A DNA stretch of 64,000 bases from Lepiota brunneoincarnata (taxonomy: Eukaryota; Basidiomycota; Agaricomycetes; Agaricales; Agaricaceae). The stretch is from the NCBI GenBank assembly GCA_023014365.1, contig JAEBUN010000051.1, positions 62,001 to 126,000 on the forward strand, given 5' to 3'. This document shows, one piece after another, positions 46,986 to 57,909 of this stretch. The notes under the pieces were generated by a model. That model searched no databases. It was not told the origin of the DNA and saw nothing but the letters and a program-made list of their open reading frames with translations. Each line of letters opens with the position of its first letter. The stretch's first letter is position 1. The position numbers and the translations under genes are program-made.

Positions 46986-48555
46986 GCTGTGGGGGAGTAT
47001 GAATCAATATCTTAATAGCTCTGCCGGACCGGCTAGCGCGCCGGGGTGCCTCCGGGACCCCGTACAGGTAGGTAGGAAGGGGGGGCTGGGCCTGGGGCAT
47101 CCCTCCCACTCGGACCCCTCATGGCATGGTACCTGATGAGAGGTCCGGCCCACTGCGTAGTCTTTTACACTACGGCTTTTTCGTCTGTCTGTCTGTGCGT
47201 AATTCCTTAGCCAGATCCTTACTTAAGCGTCAGGCCGGCCGTCTCCGAAGATAGGGCAGCAAGCTGCGAAAGTGCGAGGTCTTGTAATCGAACCAAGACC
47301 TTCCATAGAGGGCCGAGACGCCGTATTCATTATTAGAGTCCAGCTAAACCGCACAAAACCCCGGTCCATAAGCGGCGCCGAGGTACTCGCTCGGAACAGC
47401 CTCTTCATCGAAGAATGCCGAGAATGCGGATTAAGGGTCTGGTGCTCTACCACTCTCAATATGTAACCGGCTGTTGAATAGGCTGCAATCGGGAGGTTCA
47501 CCTATGATTGAATTGGGCGCATCAACCAAGAGATCCCGCTGCCGGGCCTCCTGAGCCATGTTCAAGGAGAAGATGCACACATTCAATAACGCGCTTTCTT
47601 ACTGACTCGAAATTATATTTGATTATTGTGAGGGAGGAAACTCGCCTACGTGCAGAAGTCCGTCTCTGCATCATATTTTCATTTAGGTATTTAAGTAGCA
47701 CATTTGTACTTAGATTACCTTAGCTCCTTACGACGAGGATGTCTCCACTGCCATAAGACCTCCGATGGGCTACAGTGTAACCAGCCTGAAGTTTCTTTCC
47801 CTCAGTTTCACTCTCTCTTCAGTCTCTCTTTCTAAAGTCCCTCACTCACATGGAGTTGTACTTGTACCCCATTTCACTAAGGTCGAAGAAGACAAGCCCA
47901 GTGGTCGTTCCGTCGACCACACCTCGCCCTTACGATTGTCTTGGAGGATGATTCTCTGTCCTACATTATTACCTGTATCATAGTACGAGTCAAGGCTGTG
48001 CCATCACGAGGCCTGGCAGGCCTTGCCGCCATCACATTAACTGCGATGCGACCGAAAAATAGAGGACCCCATTGGTCTAGAGGAGATAATTGGTTGCCTT
48101 CCAGGAAAGTGGAATTCTTCATCGGTGTGAGTGACAAGATCCGGTCTTTCAGTGTTGATGACCTAAACCCGGCGAAATACGGGGGCAAGTCTTGGACGTA
48201 GCTTGGATGAGCCAAACCTTCCATGCTGACAGCATGACATGGCATCCAGTCCTCGGCACTTGATGCACGGCAATGAACTCCACGAGGAAGGTAGCCGATT
48301 TGTTTCCTCGACATACTACTGGTTGTGGCAGGACTACATGAATTTTTCTGCGCAAAATATCGCCGGCGTTTTACTTCGAGCGATTTATGCGCCCTGGGTT
48401 AAGGCACAGCAGTTTCGACTTGGCTATGCAATGAATTTCTGGCGCAAGATACAGCATCTCCTCTTGTCAACCGCAGAAGTATGCGAATCCTATAAGAACG
48501 AATAGACACTCACCGACGACCTTACCACATCACCAGCTTCGCTATCCACTCTTAG
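46986..48555. other. unassigned stretch upstream of the peroxygenase gene
   Basis: About 1.6 kb without a supported gene; frames of 60-117 codons on both strands lack known motifs. A short gtctgtctgtctgtg tract is at about 47193. The last few hundred bases presumably carry the promoter of the peroxygenase gene. Confidence 0.3.
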
Positions 48556-49911
48556 ATGGCCCCTCTTCTCAACTTTGTGACTCTCGCTCTTGCTTTGACC
48601 TCGGCTGCCGTGGCATTCCCCGCCTACGGTTCGCTGACGGGTTTACCAAGGGAGGAATTGGACAGCATTGTTCCGACTCTCAAGTATCGTAGGGCAGCGG
48701 ATCCTCCTCCTCCCATTGCATTCAATGGCACAAAGCTCGTTAATGATGACGAGCCATCCCTATCAACCTCCTAAAGAGGGCGACATGCGAGGACCTTGCC
48801 CGGGGTTGAACACTCTTGCTAATCACGGCGTACGTCAGAATGCGCTGAGTCTAAAAAGCATCCAACCTAACTCCTATTACAGTACCTTCCCCGCAACGGC
48901 GTTGCCTCACCTGAGCAATTAATCAATGCAGTCCAGGAAGGGTCAGTGCCACGGACGATTCGCTCATAGTTCGAAAGGTACTCACGATAACATCAGGGTT
49001 CAACATGGAATATATAACCGCCCTAACCGTGGTATACGGGGTCCTGCTCGTGGATGGAAACGTTGTCACGAACCTGCTCAGTATTGGCGGTAAGACCCCG
49101 TTGACAGGACAAGACCCGCCCGCACCAGCCACCGTCGCTGGTCTCAATACGCACGGTCCATTTGAAGGCGATGCAAGTATCACTCGCGGTTAGTGAAACA
49201 AATCATATATAATTTCCAATTAACCTATACTCACTTGTCTGAAATTAGGGGATGCCTATTTCGGAGATAACCACAGCTTCAATGAAACACTTTTCGGCGA
49301 GGTTAGGCTCATCGTTGCATTTTCACATGCGTCAGTTGCTAATCGCTTCTTTGTAGCTTGTCGATTACAGCAACCAGTATGGTGCCGGAAAATACAACTA
49401 CACCGTCGCCGGAGAGCTCAGGTACAGGCGAGTCCAAGATTCCATCGCGACGAACCCGGAATTTTCGTTCGTCCAGCCCCAATACATGGCAGCCTACGCA
49501 GAGATGGTATTCCCCGTGAACTTCTTCGTTGACGGACGCAAAACGGATGGCCAACTGGATCTAGACGTTGCACGCGGCTTCTTCCAGCACGGTCGGATGC
49601 CCGATGATTTCCACCGTGCAAGCAAACCGATGAGCGTAGAGGGCATCGTGGAAGTCATCACCGCCCACCCGATCCAACCTGGCCGCAACGTCAACGGAGT
49701 CAACACTTACACTCCCGACCCTAATGCGGCGAGTTCCAATGATCCCGATGGTTGCAAGTTCTATGTGGACTTCGTCAATGGGACGGTTGTCAGTCTCTAC
49801 CCCAACCCGACTGGGGTATTGAGAGAAGGACTCAACAGGAACTTGGACTTGTTCTACCTGGCCGCGGGTGGCAACTGCACCCAGGTCTTCCCGTATGGAA
49901 AGGACGAGTAG
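48556..49911 (+). pseudogene. heme-thiolate peroxidase (unspecific peroxygenase/chloroperoxidase family) with one or two frameshifts
   Basis: Secreted heme-thiolate enzymes of this family use H2O2 to oxygenate or halogenate organic substrates. The protein has a signal peptide (MAPLLNFVTLALALTSAAVA), the PCP motif with the heme-ligand cysteine (RGPCPGLNTLANHG), EGD (GPFEGDASITRGDAYFGDN), and a long C-terminal part (FVQPQYMAAYAEMVFPVNFF, MSVEGIVEVITAHPIQPG), with conserved cysteines at CKFY and GNCTQ. Exons: 48556-48829, 48883-48942, 48997-49188, 49249-49301 and 49357-49911. Exon 1 is broken near 48753: an extra base separates LVNDDE from HPYQPP, with no possible intron. Exon 2 seems to have one G too many at about 48940. 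Everything else is in frame and conserved. It would be functional if both extra bases were sequence errors. Confidence 0.8.
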
Positions 49912-50344
49912 GAATGGTGATTTGACTTGATTGACCCCTGATTTTGAGCGACTTGTCTATCTTATGCATTGTGCTTGACACTTATTATTTTGCTTGTCTA
50001 CTAATTCTGGTATCAATTGTTCGTTAGTAGATGAACTTAACACGAACGCTTTGTATGCATGTTATACAGTACCGTATGGATCGAATGAGTGCATTAGCCA
50101 GAATAAGTCTCGACCCGAGTTCGCTGGCTCTATTTGTTTGGCAATGCCTCCCGACGGGGAAGTTCCGAAGCGCGGTGACTGCTGGTGGACCGGTCTAGTT
50201 CTGGCTCAGCCGAGGTGCAGCACCGCGCAAGAGTACAGTCAAGTCTTTGATAGTAGAGTCGTAGTGATATCATATCTAAACAAAAAACAGAAAAGAAATC
50301 GGCAGATACAAATAACAATAACTTCCCTACAGCCACACACCCTC
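49912..50344. other. intergenic
   Basis: 3' flank of the peroxygenase gene. No gene is recognised. Confidence 0.35.
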
Positions 50345-50688
50345 TCACCGCCCGGGCGTCCTCTCCCTCCCAGGCGTCCTCTCCCTCCTCGGAGTCATCA
50401 TCAGCCCCCCTCCGCTCCCGCTCTGCCCTTGACCAGGCCCATACACGGCCGTCAGCCGCCTCTCTCCGATTCCCCCAACCCCACTTTCCCCAATCCTCTG
50501 AACCTCCCTCGCGGCCCTCCTCACCGAATCCCCAATCTTCAAAGGCGGTCTCGCAGTATCGATCCGCGAAAGCGCGCGTTAAAGGTCCACTACACCCTCT
50601 CCTCCCTGTCTTGCTGATGCAGCAGAAGAACCTGTCCCTCTACCCTCCTTCTGCACATAATTCCTCGCAACCTCCACACCGTGCTTCG
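50345..50688 (-). pseudogene. 3' fragment of an unidentified gene
   Basis: Reading leftward from the foldback element, one frame gives ITKHGVEVARNYVQKEGRG and GVVDL, a TAA, then PPLKIGDSVRRAAREVQRIG and a Gly/Arg-rich end (TPGRERTPGR). The amphipathic helical look and G+C-rich codons suggest the C-terminal end of a real gene. The 5' part is cut off exactly at the edge of the foldback element and does not resume on its far side. I do not recognise the protein. Confidence 0.4.
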
Positions 50689-51738
50689 TTATTAAGCATA
50701 GAATGACTAAACACCTCAAAAAAGGATTAAATAAATATGGTATGTTTTATTTCCGCTTTTCCCAATATTTTAACACTGTTATATCTTACTATTCATTGAA
50801 TGTATGGGTGTGAATCTTTGTAGATATGTTTCTGGTATTGATACAAAGCAATATATCCAGGTTGAGTAGAGAGGGGTTGGATAGCTTGGGAGATATATCA
50901 TATGTTATTGCTCACCATCTGTTATACCCATGGGTACAAAGCTTTACACATGGATTGTCCCTTATGACCAAAACACTATATCACAACTTGGTATTGTGTA
51001 GTCAATTTGTCCTTGAGTTAGATGTTTATAGGCAAAAACAATACCAGGAACAATTTATTTGTTGGATTTTTGACATAAACATATAATCTCCGTATGTTGT
51101 ATTTGTAATAACTCAAGGAGAAATTGTTCAATTGACTTGGTACTTTGGGAATATACCGAGCCATATGGGTACTATATTCACACCAGGTGCCATATCTATC
51201 GACCTACCACAGAGCCCTACACTTGCATATGTCATAAACCATAAAACATATACATATCTCATCAGGAACTCAACCAATGCCCACCAAAATTGGTAGCATT
51301 ACTCTATGCATATCATGTAAAATGTGTGAAAGATACCATACTTTTCAGAATAATTGGTAATGAGAAACAACCACCAATTTTTTGACAAAAATGATATATG
51401 TTGTTTGGACAATAACTCAAGGACAAATTGACTACACAATACCAAGTTGTGATATAGTGTTTTGGTCATAAGGGACAATCCATGTGTAAAGCTTTGTACC
51501 CATGGGTATAACAGATGGTGAGCAATAACATATGATATATCTCCCAAGCTATCCAACCCCTCTCTACTCAACCTGGATATATTGCTTGTATCAATACCAG
51601 AAACATATCTACAAAGATTCACACCCATACATCCAATGAATAGTAAGATATAATAGTGTTAAAATATTGGGAAAAGTGACAGCTGCCCTAAGCTATCCCT
51701 TTTTGAGGTGTTTAGTCATTCTACTGTATGCTTAATAA
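50689..51738. mobile_element. 1.05-kb foldback element with about 330-bp inverted arms
   Basis: The arms are 50689-51020 and 51413-51738. Reading either arm inward gives the same sequence: ttattaagcata, actaaacacctcaaaaa, then tgtatgggtgtgaatctttg, then a stretch of over 200 bases with very few differences. One indel-rich segment lies about 40-80 bases from each tip. The loop of 392 bases contains a partial third copy of the inner arm end (aataactcaaggagaaattg near 51105). It is A/T-rich, with no transposase, so a non-autonomous element. No clear target duplication was seen. Confidence 0.7.
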
Positions 51739-51942
51739 CCTATATCCCAAGTATGAATCATGTATATCACAGATTGGACTATACAGTAGGTCAAAAAACT
51801 GTCCCAATGTTTTCACCATTTGGAAAGATCAGCTAATAATGGACCAAGGTGATTATGTAAATACTTGGGAAAATAGACAATGATAATATAGCATATTGGA
51901 ATCCTGAATCTGTTTAAACCACATGATTCATCCAAGGAGTAA
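51739..51942. other. A/T-rich spacer
   Basis: Non-coding DNA between the foldback element and the outer LTR. The last five bases (agtaa, 51938-51942) would be the target duplication of element 2 if its LTR starts at 51943. Confidence 0.3.
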
Positions 51943-52076
51943 TGTTACCCGGGTTAGGGGTTTGCTCTTGAGTAGCACGGCGTTCGAGGCAAGATGTCTA
52001 TACAGACTTGGTCTTGTCCTACTAGGCGTGACTTAGAGACGACGGAGCACTATAGTCCAGCCGGTTTAAGGGCAAA
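51943..52076 (-). repeat. 3' LTR of element 2, distal part
   Basis: Starts TGTTAC on the plus strand, i.e. the LTR ends GTAACA on its own strand. It stops at gcaaa where element 1 entered and resumes at 58247. The two parts total about 386 bp. Confidence 0.6.
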
Positions 52077-52529
52077 TGTAAGGGGACAATCCACAAACAC
52101 CCCTAAGCCTCCCAGCACACTGTACATCCCCCCTTTCAAACGCTTACACCCCAAACATAACCAGAATGCACCAGAGGTCCCCTCACTGCCCAGTTAAACC
52201 CCTCCCTTCACCCTCCTTAACCCTCACCTGCTTCCTCCCATTTCCTGTAGACTTCAGACTGTTATCTTCACTCCCCACACTCATTTTAATCACACCTGGC
52301 CTTGTGCAACACCCAGACACCACTGTCAAGCCTTGTTCAATTTATATTGATTATATAAGTCAAGTATATACATAGTTTTCGCCTGCAGGGGTTCCCTCAT
52401 CCTATTCTCTTAGGATTTCCCTGCAGGTATGGACTCCCTACTTAGCTCACAGATTAATAATACTTAGGATTTCCCTGCAGTGACGTTTCGGCTCCCTGAG
52501 TTGTCCGAACCCTCCAGGTTGCCCTAACA
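52077..52529 (+). repeat. 5' LTR of element 1
   Basis: 453 bp, beginning TGTAAGGGGACAATCC and ending GCCCTAACA. It contains a TATA-like tatataagtc. It differs from the 3' LTR in caccactgtc (caccaccgtc there) and gtccgaaccc (gtccaaaccc there). Confidence 0.95.
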
Positions 52530-52663
52530 GAAGAATAGGATCCCCCTAACGAGACCAGTCCGGTGTCCATAGGCCCTACCCTGTCCATAACGTGTTTTTC
52601 GACTCAGTAGCAGCCTAACACTCAGCACTCTTCTCTCCCCTCGTCCAACCTCGTCTCTCACTC

Positions 52664-53866
52664 ATGTCACAGCAAAATGCACCGGAGAACGGGCCCTCAG
52701 ACCCTCTGGCTATGATTGCCCAACTCCAGCAGGACGTGGCATCGGTGATGACTAGGCAGGCCGACTCCGAGCTGGCCCTCACGGAAGTGATCCAGTCGAT
52801 TCAAACCACCCTTCAAGAACTCTCCCAACGTCCAAAAACCCCAAATGCTCCTGACGCGACTCCACCCGTCCCCGACACGTCCCCTCCCTCTACCCAACGC
52901 ACTCGCTCCTCAAAAGTCAAACCAGCGACTCCACCAGACTTCTCGGGTGACCGAACGCGTGGGAGGGCCTTCTTGAACTCCTGTAACACTTACCTACGAC
53001 TCTGCCCGACTCATTTCGCCTTGGACCAGCAGAAGATACTCTGGGCTATGTCGTTCATGAAAGAGGGGCGTGCTGCTAAGTGGACGGATCAGATATTTCG
53101 GTGGGAAGATAGGAACCAAGGAGCAGAGAGGTTCCTAGATTGGGAGGACTTTCAAGGCGAATTCCGTAAGCACTTCTTCCCCGTGGACTCCGAGGCAGCT
53201 GCTGTCAATCGGCTGGAAGGTACAGAGTACTTCCAACGAAACAGGAACATCGAAGACTACCTGGACGAGTTCCTAGAGCTTATCTCGGACTCCGGGTACA
53301 AAGATGACAAGACCATCGTTGTCAAGTTCCGTTGAGGCCTCCGCCCGGCCATACAGACCGCAGTAGCCACGATGACGGCCAACCGACCCTCGGACAATGC
53401 TCCGGAGGCTTGGTACAAGGCAGCGCAGCTCATAGATCAGAACCGAGCTGCCAACGATGCCTTCCAAGCCTTGGGGCGGACACAAATACCCTCGGCAAAG
53501 CCCTCCGCCAACCCCTATCGCCTCACATCTGCCCCTGTCGCCCCCCTTGCCACGTCAACTTCGACCCCCTTTCCATCAGCCCGCTCCTTTGCCCACGTCA
53601 CCCCCACTCCGACCAAACCCGTCCCAATGGATATTGATGCGACCAGAAAGGCCACGACGACGCCCGTAGTCTGCTACAGATGCCACCAGCCGGGCCACGT
53701 CAAATCCGAATGCCCTAGGCGCTTCGACGTTCGCTTCTTAGACTTGGAGGAGAGGGAAGCCCTGATTCAGCAATTATTAGCCGAGAAAGACATCGTGGAA
53801 GCTCAAGGGTCATCGGAACATCGAGAAAGCGAAGACGAGACGGATTTTGTCTCAGGCGGTCGGTGA
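52664..53866 (+). pseudogene. gag of element 1 with an in-frame TGA
   Basis: Structural protein of the virus-like particle. One frame runs from ATG 52664 to TGA 53864 but is interrupted at 53333-53335 by TGA, between KFR and GLRPAIQTAVATM. N-terminal part: coiled-coil-like QQDVASVMTRQADSELALTE, then the capsid region (PPDFSGDRTRGRAFLNSC, RFLDWEDFQGEFRKHFFPVD, YLDEFLELISDSGY). C-terminal part: a zinc knuckle CYRCHQPGHVKSEC. The TGA sits where related elements have an arginine or tryptophan codon, so a single C-to-T or G-to-A change would explain it. Unless read through, the knuckle half is not made. Confidence 0.85.
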
Positions 53867-56800
53867 ATAGTGTGCCCCGGTCGCCCACAGGGAGTAGGTA
53901 CAGTGTATTACCCATAGACCTAATAAACGACACTGTCCCTACCCGAAACCCGATCCCTGTACAAGACACACCCCCTTTAAGCTCTTCCTTGCCTAAACGA
54001 CTGAGACGGCCGAAATGGGAGCGGCGTTTGCCCCCGGTGTTCAAGATATCTTCAGCAGAGTCTCCGCGGTCGCTTCATCTGACAGTGGAGCTAGAAACGA
54101 CGGACACAGCGGAACGGAAGGTCACTCAAGCCCTCCTGGACAGCGGGGCGACAAGCTGCTTCGTCGACTGCGATTTCGTACAGAGAAATCGTCTCAACAC
54201 GCGCCCCCTTTCCCAGCCCATCCCCGTCTTCAACGTTGATGGCACCGAGAACGAAGCGGGTTCAATTACGGAGGTCTTAGACATAGTTCTCCGTTACAAA
54301 TCTCACTCAGAGCGCACCACCTTGGCGGTCACATCGCTCGGAAAGCAAGACTTACTACTCGGCTTCTCATGGTTGAAGGAGCATAACCCCGAAGTAGACT
54401 GGCAGACAGGTGAAGTCAGGATGACCCGATGCCCAGATAGGTGTTGCACACTGTGTAAGGAACAGCTGAGAACTGAACGAAAGCTCCGGAAGGCTGAGAT
54501 TAAAGCAATCTCGATGTGCTCGGAAGGCCCTTATCCACTCTCGGATGACGACTGGGAGGAGATTCAAGAGATCCCGGGTCTTCAACCAAAATCCGAACGA
54601 GGGACCGGAGACGGCGAACGTATCTGGGCCACCGTTCTCCGTCCGGAACCCCAGTTCATCCAAGCGACCAGCACTACCTCCCAAAGACTCGCGGAGGCCT
54701 TCCACCGCAATTCGCAACCTCCTCGGGCATCCCCTGAAATCTCCGGCCTACTGGATCCCATTCCCGAGTATCTCCGTGACTTCGCCTCCGTGTTCGAGAA
54801 AGGGTCCTTCGACTCTCTCCCGGAACAAAGGGCTTGGGACCATGCTATCGAGCTCATACCGGGAGCGACGCCTACAGGCTGCAAGGTATACCCTCTGGCC
54901 CCCTCTGAACAGTCAGAACTCGACTCCTTCATTCAGGAGAACTTAACTACCGGGAGAATCCGTGCTTCGAAGTCCCCCATGGCCTCTCCGGTGTTTTTTA
55001 TTAAAAAGAAGGATGGCTCGCTCAGATTGGTTCAAGATTACCGAGCTCTTAACGCAATCACGGTGAAAAATAAATACCCACTCCCACTCATCTCGGAGCT
55101 CGTAAATCAACTCCGAGGGGCCAAGTATTTCACCAAGCTCGATATTCGCTGGGGTTTCAATAACGTACGGATTAAACCCGGAGACGAATGGAAAGCAGCC
55201 TTCCGCACCAACCGGGGCCTCTTTGAGCCTCTAGTGATGTTCTTCGGACTTACCAACAGCCCCGCTACTTTCCAGACGATGATGAACGATATCTTTAGGG
55301 ACCTCATCGCAGAAGGGGTCGTTGTAGTATATCTCGACGACATCCTTATCTTCACAAGGACCGTAGAAGAACATAGAAGAGTTACCCGTCGCGTTCTAGA
55401 GATACTTCGCCGCCACTGGCTCTACCTCCGACCGGAGAAGTGCGAGTTCGAGAAGACCAGGGTGGAGTACTTAGGGCTAGTCATTTCGGAAAATAAGGTG
55501 GAGATGGACCCGGTAAAGGTCGCCGGAGTACAGGAGTGGCCGACACCTACAGACAAGCGAGAGGTCCAGGCGTTCCTGGGCTTCATGAACTTCTATAGGC
55601 GTTTTATCCAAGATTTTTCACACTACGCTCGCCCTCTGTTTGATCTCACTAAATCGGACACTCCTTGGCGATGGGGAAAGCCAGAACATAGCGCTTTCAC
55701 CACCCTTAAGGAGCTAATCACGTCCGCGCCCGTTCTCGCCTCGCCGGACACCTCCTTGCCTTTCCGGCTCGAAGCGGACAGTTCGGATTTCGCCACTGGA
55801 GCGGTACTCTCTCAGCAGTCGGAGGAAGGTAAATGGCACCCGGTGGCATTCTATTCTAAATCCCTGGACCAGGCACAACGAAACTACGAGATTCACGACA
55901 AGGAAATGCTGGCGATCATCCGAGCACTCAAGGAATGGCGGCACTTCTTAGAAGGCGCCCCCCACGTCGTGGAAATCTGGTCAGACCACCGAAACCTAGA
56001 GTACTTCATGACAGCTAAAAAACTTAATCGCCGCCAAGCTCGCTGGTCACTCGTCTTGGCTCGCTTTGACTTCAAGCTTCACCACCGGCCGGGTAAATCG
56101 ATGGGGAAAGCCGACGCGTTGTCCCGCCGTGCAGACCACGGCCCCGGAGATCGTGACAACGAAGATGTCGTCCTCTTGACGAGGGAGAAGCTCGCGATCC
56201 GAGCCCTCGAAGGAATTCAAGCCGCCGGCGAAGAACAAGTCCTTCTACGAGACATCCGAGCAGGGAATCGCTCCGAGACTGCAGAAGAGGCAGTCGCGAA
56301 TTCGGCCCGCAGGCTCAAGGAGTCCTCTTCTAGAACCGTACACTCATCCGAGTGGTCTAATGTGGACGGACTGCTATTATTCCGAGGCCGGATCTACGTC
56401 CCGAACAGCAACGACCTCCGACGCCGCATCGTGGCCCTCTGCCACGATTCCCCGATCGGTGGGCACGCAGGTCGTTGGAAGACACTCGAATTGGTCTCCC
56501 GAAACTACTGGTGGCCGCAGATGTCTCGCTTCGTAGGTCAGTATGTCTCCACATGCGACTTATGCCTCAGAACGAAGCCCCATCGTCACCTCCCTACCGG
56601 AGAACTTCACCCCTTGCCTATTCCCGAGTCCCGATGGGATACCATCAGCGTTGACTTTATTGTAGAGCTTCCTCCTTCGGCTGGGTATGACGCCGTGATG
56701 ACCGTAGTCGATTCGGCCTCCAAGCGAGCCCATTTCATCCCCACACACACCACGGTGACGGCCGAAGGAGCCGCTCGGCTATTCCTGCACAACGTATGGA

Positions 56801-57909
56801 AACTACATGGTCTCCCCAAACAGGTAGTGTCCGACAGAGGCCCCCAGTTCGTCGCAGAGTTCACCAAGGAACTTTACCGGAAGCTAGGAATTAAGGTAGC
56901 GAGCACGACGGCATGGCACCCCCAAGCAGATGGTCAAACGGAAAGGGTTAATCAAGAATTAGACCAATACCTTCGGATCTTCGTCAACGAGAGGCAGGAC
57001 GACTGGCTAGATCTCCTCCCACTGGCCGAATTTCAACACAATAATCATATCCACGCCTCGACCCAGCACTCCCCCTTCCTTCTCGACACTGGTAGACACC
57101 CCCGGATGGGCTTTGAACCTCACCAACGACCTTCTCGTCTAGAAACGGTCAACGAATTCACTAACCGGATGAAAGCGACGCTGGAGGAAGCCAAAGCTGC
57201 CTTGGTACGGTCTAAAGACGAAATGGCAAGATACTACAACCAACGCCGCACCCCAGCACCTACCTTCAAACCCGGGGACCGAGTTTACTTGGACGCGAGT
57301 GATATTCAAACCACCCGACCGTCCAAGAAGCTGTCACACCTCAGACTAGGCCCCTATACAGTAGAACGACGGGTCGGCGCCAACGCCTACCGCCTGAAAC
57401 TTCCCCAGTCCATGCGACGCCTCCACCCAGTCTTCAACATCGTAAAACTTCTCCCTGCGCCAGAAGACCCATTCCCAGCCCGACAGCCACCCCCACCACC
57501 CGATCCAGTAGTCATCGACGACGAGAAGGAGTGGGAAGTGGAAGAAATCCTAGACAGCCGATTCGTACGACGAAAACTCAAATTTTTGATCAAATGGAGA
57601 GGTTTCGGTCGCGAACATAACTCCTGGGAAGACTCGGCTGACGTACGTGCACCAGAACTCGTTAAGAAATTCTACGAGCAACACCCCGGAGCCCCACGCT
57701 TCATACGAGCTCTCCAGTTCGGTTCCATCCCATTCCAACCACTCCCAACCATCACGTCGAGTCGCCGCGATCCTGAGGGGGGGGTAGATGTAAGGGGACA
57801 ATCCACAAACACCCCTAAGCCTCCCAGCACACTGTACATCCCCCCTTTCAAACGCTTACACCCCAAACATAACCAGAATGCACCAGAGGTCCCCTCACTG
57901 CCCAGTTAA
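53863..57909 (+). CDS. pol of element 1: protease, RT, RNase H, integrase, chromodomain
   Basis: 1348 open codons. The frame is -1 to gag and overlaps its stop (GTGA), so translation needs a -1 shift or restart; the listed start is a GTG. In order: aspartic protease (LLDSGATSCFVD), reverse transcriptase (IRWGFNNVRIKPGDEWKAAF; catalytic VVYLDDILIF), RNase H (RLEADSSDFATGAVLSQ, then IHDKEMLAIIRALKEWRHFL), integrase with an HHCC zinc finger (H-x-H at GGHAG, CDLC) and a DDE core (ISVDFIVELP, SDRGPQFVAEF, QTERVNQELDQY), and a chromodomain (WEVEEILDSRFVRRKLKFLI, WRGFGREHNSWED). All catalytic residues are in place. The frame has no stop until 40-odd codons inside the 3' LTR. Confidence 0.95.
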   Translation: MNSVPRSPTGSRYSVLPIDLINDTVPTRNPIPVQDTPPLSSSLPKRLRRPKWERRLPPVFKISSAESPRSLHLTVELETTDTAERKVTQALLDSGATSCFVDCDFVQRNRLNTRPLSQPIPVFNVDGTENEAGSITEVLDIVLRYKSHSERTTLAVTSLGKQDLLLGFSWLKEHNPEVDWQTGEVRMTRCPDRCCTLCKEQLRTERKLRKAEIKAISMCSEGPYPLSDDDWEEIQEIPGLQPKSERGTGDGERIWATVLRPEPQFIQATSTTSQRLAEAFHRNSQPPRASPEISGLLDPIPEYLRDFASVFEKGSFDSLPEQRAWDHAIELIPGATPTGCKVYPLAPSEQSELDSFIQENLTTGRIRASKSPMASPVFFIKKKDGSLRLVQDYRALNAITVKNKYPLPLISELVNQLRGAKYFTKLDIRWGFNNVRIKPGDEWKAAFRTNRGLFEPLVMFFGLTNSPATFQTMMNDIFRDLIAEGVVVVYLDDILIFTRTVEEHRRVTRRVLEILRRHWLYLRPEKCEFEKTRVEYLGLVISENKVEMDPVKVAGVQEWPTPTDKREVQAFLGFMNFYRRFIQDFSHYARPLFDLTKSDTPWRWGKPEHSAFTTLKELITSAPVLASPDTSLPFRLEADSSDFATGAVLSQQSEEGKWHPVAFYSKSLDQAQRNYEIHDKEMLAIIRALKEWRHFLEGAPHVVEIWSDHRNLEYFMTAKKLNRRQARWSLVLARFDFKLHHRPGKSMGKADALSRRADHGPGDRDNEDVVLLTREKLAIRALEGIQAAGEEQVLLRDIRAGNRSETAEEAVANSARRLKESSSRTVHSSEWSNVDGLLLFRGRIYVPNSNDLRRRIVALCHDSPIGGHAGRWKTLELVSRNYWWPQMSRFVGQYVSTCDLCLRTKPHRHLPTGELHPLPIPESRWDTISVDFIVELPPSAGYDAVMTVVDSASKRAHFIPTHTTVTAEGAARLFLHNVWKLHGLPKQVVSDRGPQFVAEFTKELYRKLGIKVASTTAWHPQADGQTERVNQELDQYLRIFVNERQDDWLDLLPLAEFQHNNHIHASTQHSPFLLDTGRHPRMGFEPHQRPSRLETVNEFTNRMKATLEEAKAALVRSKDEMARYYNQRRTPAPTFKPGDRVYLDASDIQTTRPSKKLSHLRLGPYTVERRVGANAYRLKLPQSMRRLHPVFNIVKLLPAPEDPFPARQPPPPPDPVVIDDEKEWEVEEILDSRFVRRKLKFLIKWRGFGREHNSWEDSADVRAPELVKKFYEQHPGAPRFIRALQFGSIPFQPLPTITSSRRDPEGGVDVRGQSTNTPKPPSTLYIPPFKRLHPKHNQNAPEVPSLPS
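57775..57788 (+). other. polypurine tract of element 1
   Basis: gaggggggggtaga lies immediately before the 3' LTR, the usual place for priming of plus-strand DNA synthesis. Confidence 0.75.

Noticed and set aside
47223..47501. 92-codon minus-strand frame that looked like a retroelement piece
   Set aside because: No catalytic motif or neighbouring domain supported it.
51299..51628. 109-codon frame repeated as an 86-codon frame at 50826-51086
   Set aside because: The identical peptide arises because the frames lie in the two inverted arms of the foldback element; nothing marks it as a transposase.
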